Source: Pigoraptor vietnamica
Lineage: Eukaryota > Opisthokonta > Filasterea
Reading direction: 5' to 3'
Assembly: GCA_943704525.1 (NCBI GenBank)
Contig: CALSCQ010002632.1
Span: forward strand, 32,501 to 52,500
Length of the DNA stretch: 20,000 nucleotides
In this document: one piece after another, positions 17,288 to 20,000 of the stretch
Layout of the letters: each line of letters starts with the position of its first letter
How positions within the stretch are numbered: position 1 is the first letter of the stretch
The notes under the pieces: model-generated
Told to the model about the DNA's origin: nothing
Databases searched by the model: none
Seen by the model: only the letters and a program-made list of their open reading frames with translations
Position numbers and translations under genes: made by a program

Positions 17288-18532
17288 TTAGAGGTATATT
17301 TTTCGCAAGTCAGGTGGCGCCGTGATCGTGTTGCACTGCGGACACAACCGCTTGACGCCGAGCGTCTGCAACCAGCACCGCTCGCAGTGCACGTGCCAGC
17401 ACAGCACAGACACGAGCGGCTGCGCGTATCGCTCCATGCAGATCAGGCACCGCGGCGTCCCTGCGCTGCTCGCATTCGACGCCGCCTCCAGCTCTCGTAT
17501 GCGCGACTTGAGGCTCGCAATGACCACCGCAGCGCCCGTCCCAGCGACACCCGCGTCGCCCTCCCCCGTCCCCAGCACTGCGCCCGACGGTGGCACGTGA
17601 CCGTACTCGGCCTCTTCGTCCAACCTCACTATCGAATCCTCGCCGTACTGCGCCTCGCCAAATTGCGCCGTCGCGTCGTCGTCCACGTCAATGTCGGCGT
17701 CCTCGTCGCTGTCGACGCGCGCGCGTTTCGCACCGCTTCTCCCGGCCGCGCTCCCGCTGCTGTGCACGCCGGGCGCCGCATTCGCAAACCCCCCGACAAC
17801 CATGGTCGACGCTCGCACGCGCGTCTGTCCCGCCCACGAATACACCTCGTACTGCTCCGAGTCCTCCCCCGCCGCGTGCTGACTGCCCGCCACTGGCTCC
17901 CCGCGCGGCGCACCCCCCGCAGCCAAGCACCCGTCCACATGCGCATTAATGTCCGCCTCGTTACCTCGCACAATGTCGCCGCAAATTGGACATCGCGGAA
18001 TAATCTCGCATTCCATAGCCTCGGCTTCTGCAGACGCCGCTGCCGAGCGACGTCGCCGTCCCCCACGCCCCTCGAGCCGTTCCCGCCGGCCCTTCCGCGC
18101 GCGCCGCAGCACCTCCAAACAACGCAACGAAGCTGCCGACTGCGCACCCGCCGAGCCATCTGCGAGCGCCATTTCCGCGTCAAAGTCCTCGTCTGGTCGG
18201 TCGCGTGGTCGCAGGCCGTTGCTGCGCAGTTGGATGGCCTGCGAGTGCACGAGCCGCCGTGCGTTGAGCGCTGCGCCCCTTTTCCCGCTGGCCGCCTGCG
18301 GCAAATCGCGCTCAGCATCGCTCTTTGCGCGCGCAACCGCCGCCACTGGGTCGCGGAGTCTTGCCAATTCGAGCGCATAGTGGGCCTCATACTCGCCCGG
18401 CGGCAGGGGCGCACCGCACAGCGGACACACAACCACGGCGCCCCTTTGCAACCCCGCAGACGGCGCGCGGCGTGGTGCCGGTCCATCCGCGGCAGACCGC
18501 GACGGCAGCGGCGCTATTGGGAGCACGTCCAT
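17288..18532 (-). CDS. RNF220: RNF220 orthologue, RING-type E3 ubiquitin ligase
   Basis: Single exon, ATG 18532-18530 to TAA 17290-17288; 414 aa (human RNF220 566). Known role in animals: an E3 ligase acting on nuclear regulators (Sin3B, Gli factors) and on beta-catenin stability. Seen: an N-terminal zinc-knuckle-like motif CPLC...EYEAHYALEL (Cys36, Cys39, His51), matching the CPIC...ELQEH motif of RNF220. A second CPICGD...NAHVDGC motif follows at about 179-200. The RNF220-specific block YSWAGQTRVRAST...GGF is at ~228-246, followed by the acidic block DSDEDADIDVDDD and QYGEDSIV. A C-terminal RING has Cys362, Cys365, Cys378, His380, Cys383, Cys386, Cys397, Cys400 with the family's exact CWHVHCE and LCPQCNTIT signatures, ending RKIYL as in animals. 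All eight zinc ligands are present. A basic KRAR before the acidic block may be a nuclear signal. The long animal N-terminus is missing. Divergent from the WOPR gene, 483 bp between starts. Confidence 0.93.
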   Translation of the reverse strand: MDVLPIAPLPSRSAADGPAPRRAPSAGLQRGAVVVCPLCGAPLPPGEYEAHYALELARLRDPVAAVARAKSDAERDLPQAASGKRGAALNARRLVHSQAIQLRSNGLRPRDRPDEDFDAEMALADGSAGAQSAASLRCLEVLRRARKGRRERLEGRGGRRRRSAAASAEAEAMECEIIPRCPICGDIVRGNEADINAHVDGCLAAGGAPRGEPVAGSQHAAGEDSEQYEVYSWAGQTRVRASTMVVGGFANAAPGVHSSGSAAGRSGAKRARVDSDEDADIDVDDDATAQFGEAQYGEDSIVRLDEEAEYGHVPPSGAVLGTGEGDAGVAGTGAAVVIASLKSRIRELEAASNASSAGTPRCLICMERYAQPLVSVLCWHVHCERCWLQTLGVKRLCPQCNTITAPPDLRKIYL

Positions 18533-18625
18533 GGCTGCGTGAGTGGACTTGCTGCGGGATCTGCCTCACGTAGCGAGAAGAAGAGGGACCCCAGCCCAAG
18601 AAAGCGCCAAACGGTCACTCGTTGG

Positions 18626-18651
18626 CACGTGGGGAAATTTCCGAGATCTCG
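18626..18651. promoter_or_regulatory. CACGTG box plus overlapping palindromes GGAAATTTCC and CGAGATCTCG
   Basis: CACGTG at 18626-18631, GGAAATTTCC at 18633-18642 and CGAGATCTCG at 18642-18651, the last two sharing one base. CACGTG and CGAGATCTCG are the same two palindromes found at 13430-13453, in the opposite order and 10 bp apart instead of 8. It lies 94-119 bp upstream of the RNF220 ATG. Confidence 0.5.
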
Positions 18652-18666
18652 TCAGCGATTAACTCT

Positions 18667-18692
18667 ATTTTTTGGCAATGCCATTTTTTTTA
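18667..18692. promoter_or_regulatory. Inverted repeat TGGCA-A-TGCCA flanked by T-runs
   Basis: An 11-bp palindrome TGGCAATGCCA at 18673-18683 is flanked by a T-run on the left and eight Ts on the right. It could be a factor-binding site or a poly(dA:dT) nucleosome-depleted element of the divergent promoter. Function is unproven. Confidence 0.35.
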
Positions 18693-19015
18693 GGATGCCG
18701 TGTTGAAAGTAGTGTGCGGAAAAGCAGCGCCAACCACGCGAACCCACAACAAACACGCGCACCCACGCCTGCTTGCGCGCACGCGTGTTCCTCACCGCGC
18801 GGACGGTTTTGCGCCCCTGCGATCGACCGACACACGCAGCGCCCCGCAATGAGCGGCTCATGACCGACTGAAACGACCGCGTTGTGATTGGGCGCGTTCG
18901 CCCCAGTGGGCGGCTGCTTTCGTGTCGTACTCTCTGGGGGGAATCGAGTGCTGGCGGGGTGGTGTGCGTGCGTGTGCGGCGTCGTCGACTGCGCTGAGGC
19001 GCATCCGCCGGGCTG

Positions 19016-19159
19016 ATGGCGTCCGGTGGAGGGGCGCACGCCCCGCGCATTCCGAATAGCTACGTCTCGTTCATGGGCTACGTGCGCAACGAGGAAACGG
19101 CCTTCAAGTGAGTCGCGGACTGTGTGTGTGGGTGTGGGTGTGTGCGAGGGAGGGGGATA

Positions 19160-19199
<40 letters not shown>

Positions 19200-19801
19200 G
19201 TGTAGTGGCGGTCCGACTCTATTGCCCAATTTTTTGTGCGTTTGCTTATCTGTTGTGCTCTCAGAATCTTCAACGAGGCGAAGCGCGGCGGCTGTCGGCT
19301 AGTCACCTATCGCCTGCGCGACGTCCTCTTTGGGCCTGGCGAGGGGTACGTGTACGACTCGACGTCCAGCGACATTCAGCGGTGGACGGACCCCTACGAC
19401 TGGGGAGAGACGCACCACACGGACAGCCGCTACCTGCTCTACTACCGCCAGGCCAATGTCGTCGTGGACCCCGCGACGGGCACGCGGAGAAAGGTGGAGC
19501 GCGAGGGTGGTCTCCGCAAGAAGATTATGACGGATCCTAATAGCAATCTTCGGCTAATCAACTATTACAGCGACAGGTGCGCCTTTGTTTGGATGGGATT
19601 GTTTTGGGGCTGCGTGTGAACAAGGCATTGCGACTGTGCTGCGCGTGTGGGATATGCCTTGCAAGTCGCGAGAGGAGGAGGGGTTGACTCTCCGCCGTGC
19701 GTGTTCAGAATATCCCCCTAATCGAGTGTGTGTCTGCCGCAGTTACATCGCCACGCACGGCAACGACGACATTTACTTTGTGCCACCAAGCACGCCCCAC
19801 C

Positions 19802-19845
<44 letters not shown>

Positions 19846-20000
19846 CGTGTGTGTGTGTGTGGGTGTGAGAGAGTTGTCCTGCGTGGGAAGTAGTGCTCCC
19901 ATTGATATCCCATCACGTCACCGAGCAGTGCTCAAAATGCCAAGGAAATGCTCGCGTCCCGCCTTCTCAAGCGCAAGGACCCCTCGGCCACGTCGCCCTC
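19016..20000 (+). CDS. WOPR (Gti1/Pac2) domain protein, N-terminal part
   Basis: Partial at the 3' end. Proposed exons: 19016-19107, 19265-19576, 19743-19802, 19929-20000 and beyond; all GT-AG and in frame. Known role: WOPR proteins (Wor1, Ryp1, Gti1, Pac2, Sge1) are DNA-binding master regulators of cell-type switching in fungi. Seen: the first WOPR half at about residues 16-100 (SFMGYVRNEETAFKIFNEA, then YRLRD, GYVYDS, DIQRWTDPYDWG, YLLYYRQ), matching the family pattern of GYV near the start, an RRL/RLRD step, G-V-V, S-I-RWTD-W and FLVYRE. The second half is GLRKKIM followed by LRLINYYSDS (about 117-140), matching GLIKKT and HLISYY. The linker between halves is only about 20 residues, much shorter than in many fungal members. 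After it: YIATHGNDDIYFVPPSTPH and a Lys/Arg-rich start of the tail. No other domain visible before the edge. Family call is strong; DNA-binding role is inferred. Confidence 0.83.
19160..19198 (+). repeat. Uninterrupted 39-G homopolymer in WOPR intron 1
   Basis: 39 consecutive G on the sense strand, inside intron 19108-19264, preceded by gagggaggggga. It could form a G-quadruplex in DNA or pre-mRNA. The exact length is probably unreliable because homopolymers of this size are hard to sequence and assemble. Confidence 0.9.
19803..19862 (+). repeat. (GT)n microsatellite starting at the donor of WOPR intron 3
   Basis: A nearly pure GT array begins with the 5' splice site itself (cg|gtgtgtgt at 19803) and runs about 60 bp with two cg interruptions. 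The donor position inside the repeat could slip by 2-nt steps, which would shift frame if the splice site moved. Confidence 0.9.

Larger units (their letters stand above)
18533..19015. promoter_or_regulatory. Divergent promoter region between RNF220 and the WOPR gene
   Basis: 483 bp between the two start codons. The half nearest RNF220 holds CACGTG and two overlapping perfect palindromes (18626-18651) and an AT-rich patch with T-runs (18659-18693). The half nearest the WOPR gene is GC-rich and rich in acg/gcg words, with no motif I can name. No ORF with coding character. Confidence 0.5.

Noticed and set aside
17387-18706. A 439-codon + strand frame opposite RNF220
   Set aside because: No motif; antisense shadow of a zinc-ligand-complete RNF220 frame.
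18665-19306. Minus-strand frame with a poly-Pro run
   Set aside because: The poly-Pro comes from the 39-G tract inside the WOPR intron; the rest has no coding signature.
1-20000. tRNA, rRNA, CRISPR array, transposon or viral insertion
   Set aside because: I saw no cloverleaf, rRNA core, spaced direct repeats, transposase, reverse transcriptase or terminal repeats. The only repeats are simple-sequence tracts and one small minisatellite.

Overview
The window is nuclear DNA from a GC-rich, intron-rich microbial eukaryote. Evidence: genes split by many short GT-AG introns (about 60-240 bp) whose phases join cleanly into known families, an N-terminal mitochondrial presequence on a beta-oxidation enzyme, an F-box/WD40 protein, a RING E3 ligase and a receptor-like kinase. 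Long (CA)n/(GT)n microsatellites and a 39-G tract sit inside introns. The species cannot be named from sequence. The gene set mixes animal-like E3 ligases (FBXW7, RNF220), a TKL-type receptor kinase and a WOPR (Gti1/Pac2) domain best known from fungi. That suggests an opisthokont or a nearby protist lineage, but this is inference only.

Layout: (1) 1-591 (+), C-terminal part of a carnosine N-methyltransferase-like (N2227) gene, convergent with (2) 671-4609 (-), an intronless 1312-residue low-complexity protein with a coiled coil, an FN3-like domain and an acidic run. (3) A 485-bp divergent promoter region separates it from 5095-10498 (+), a gene of about 20 exons. That gene encodes signal peptide, bacterial BMP/PnrA-type ligand-binding domain, Kelch repeats, one membrane helix and a TKL kinase: the standout of the window. 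(4) 10631-13189 (-), a nine-exon FBXW7/Cdc4 orthologue, shares a ~0.5-kb bidirectional promoter with (5) 13686-15415 (+), a Sti1/Hop-like TPR co-chaperone. (6) 15674-17177 (+), mitochondrial 3-hydroxyacyl-CoA dehydrogenase with two CA-microsatellite introns, convergent with (7) 17288-18532 (-), an intronless RNF220 orthologue. (8) 19016-20000 (+), 5' part of a WOPR-domain gene, running off the window and divergent from RNF220.

The genes are unrelated housekeeping and regulatory genes, not an operon. Shared themes are ubiquitin ligation (FBXW7, RNF220) and signalling or transcription control (receptor kinase, WOPR). The two divergent promoters at 13190-13685 and 18533-19015 share a paired motif: CACGTG about 8-10 bp from the perfect palindrome CGAGATCTCG. 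Exon models come from reading frames, splice dinucleotides and family homology by eye; no transcript data or searches were available.
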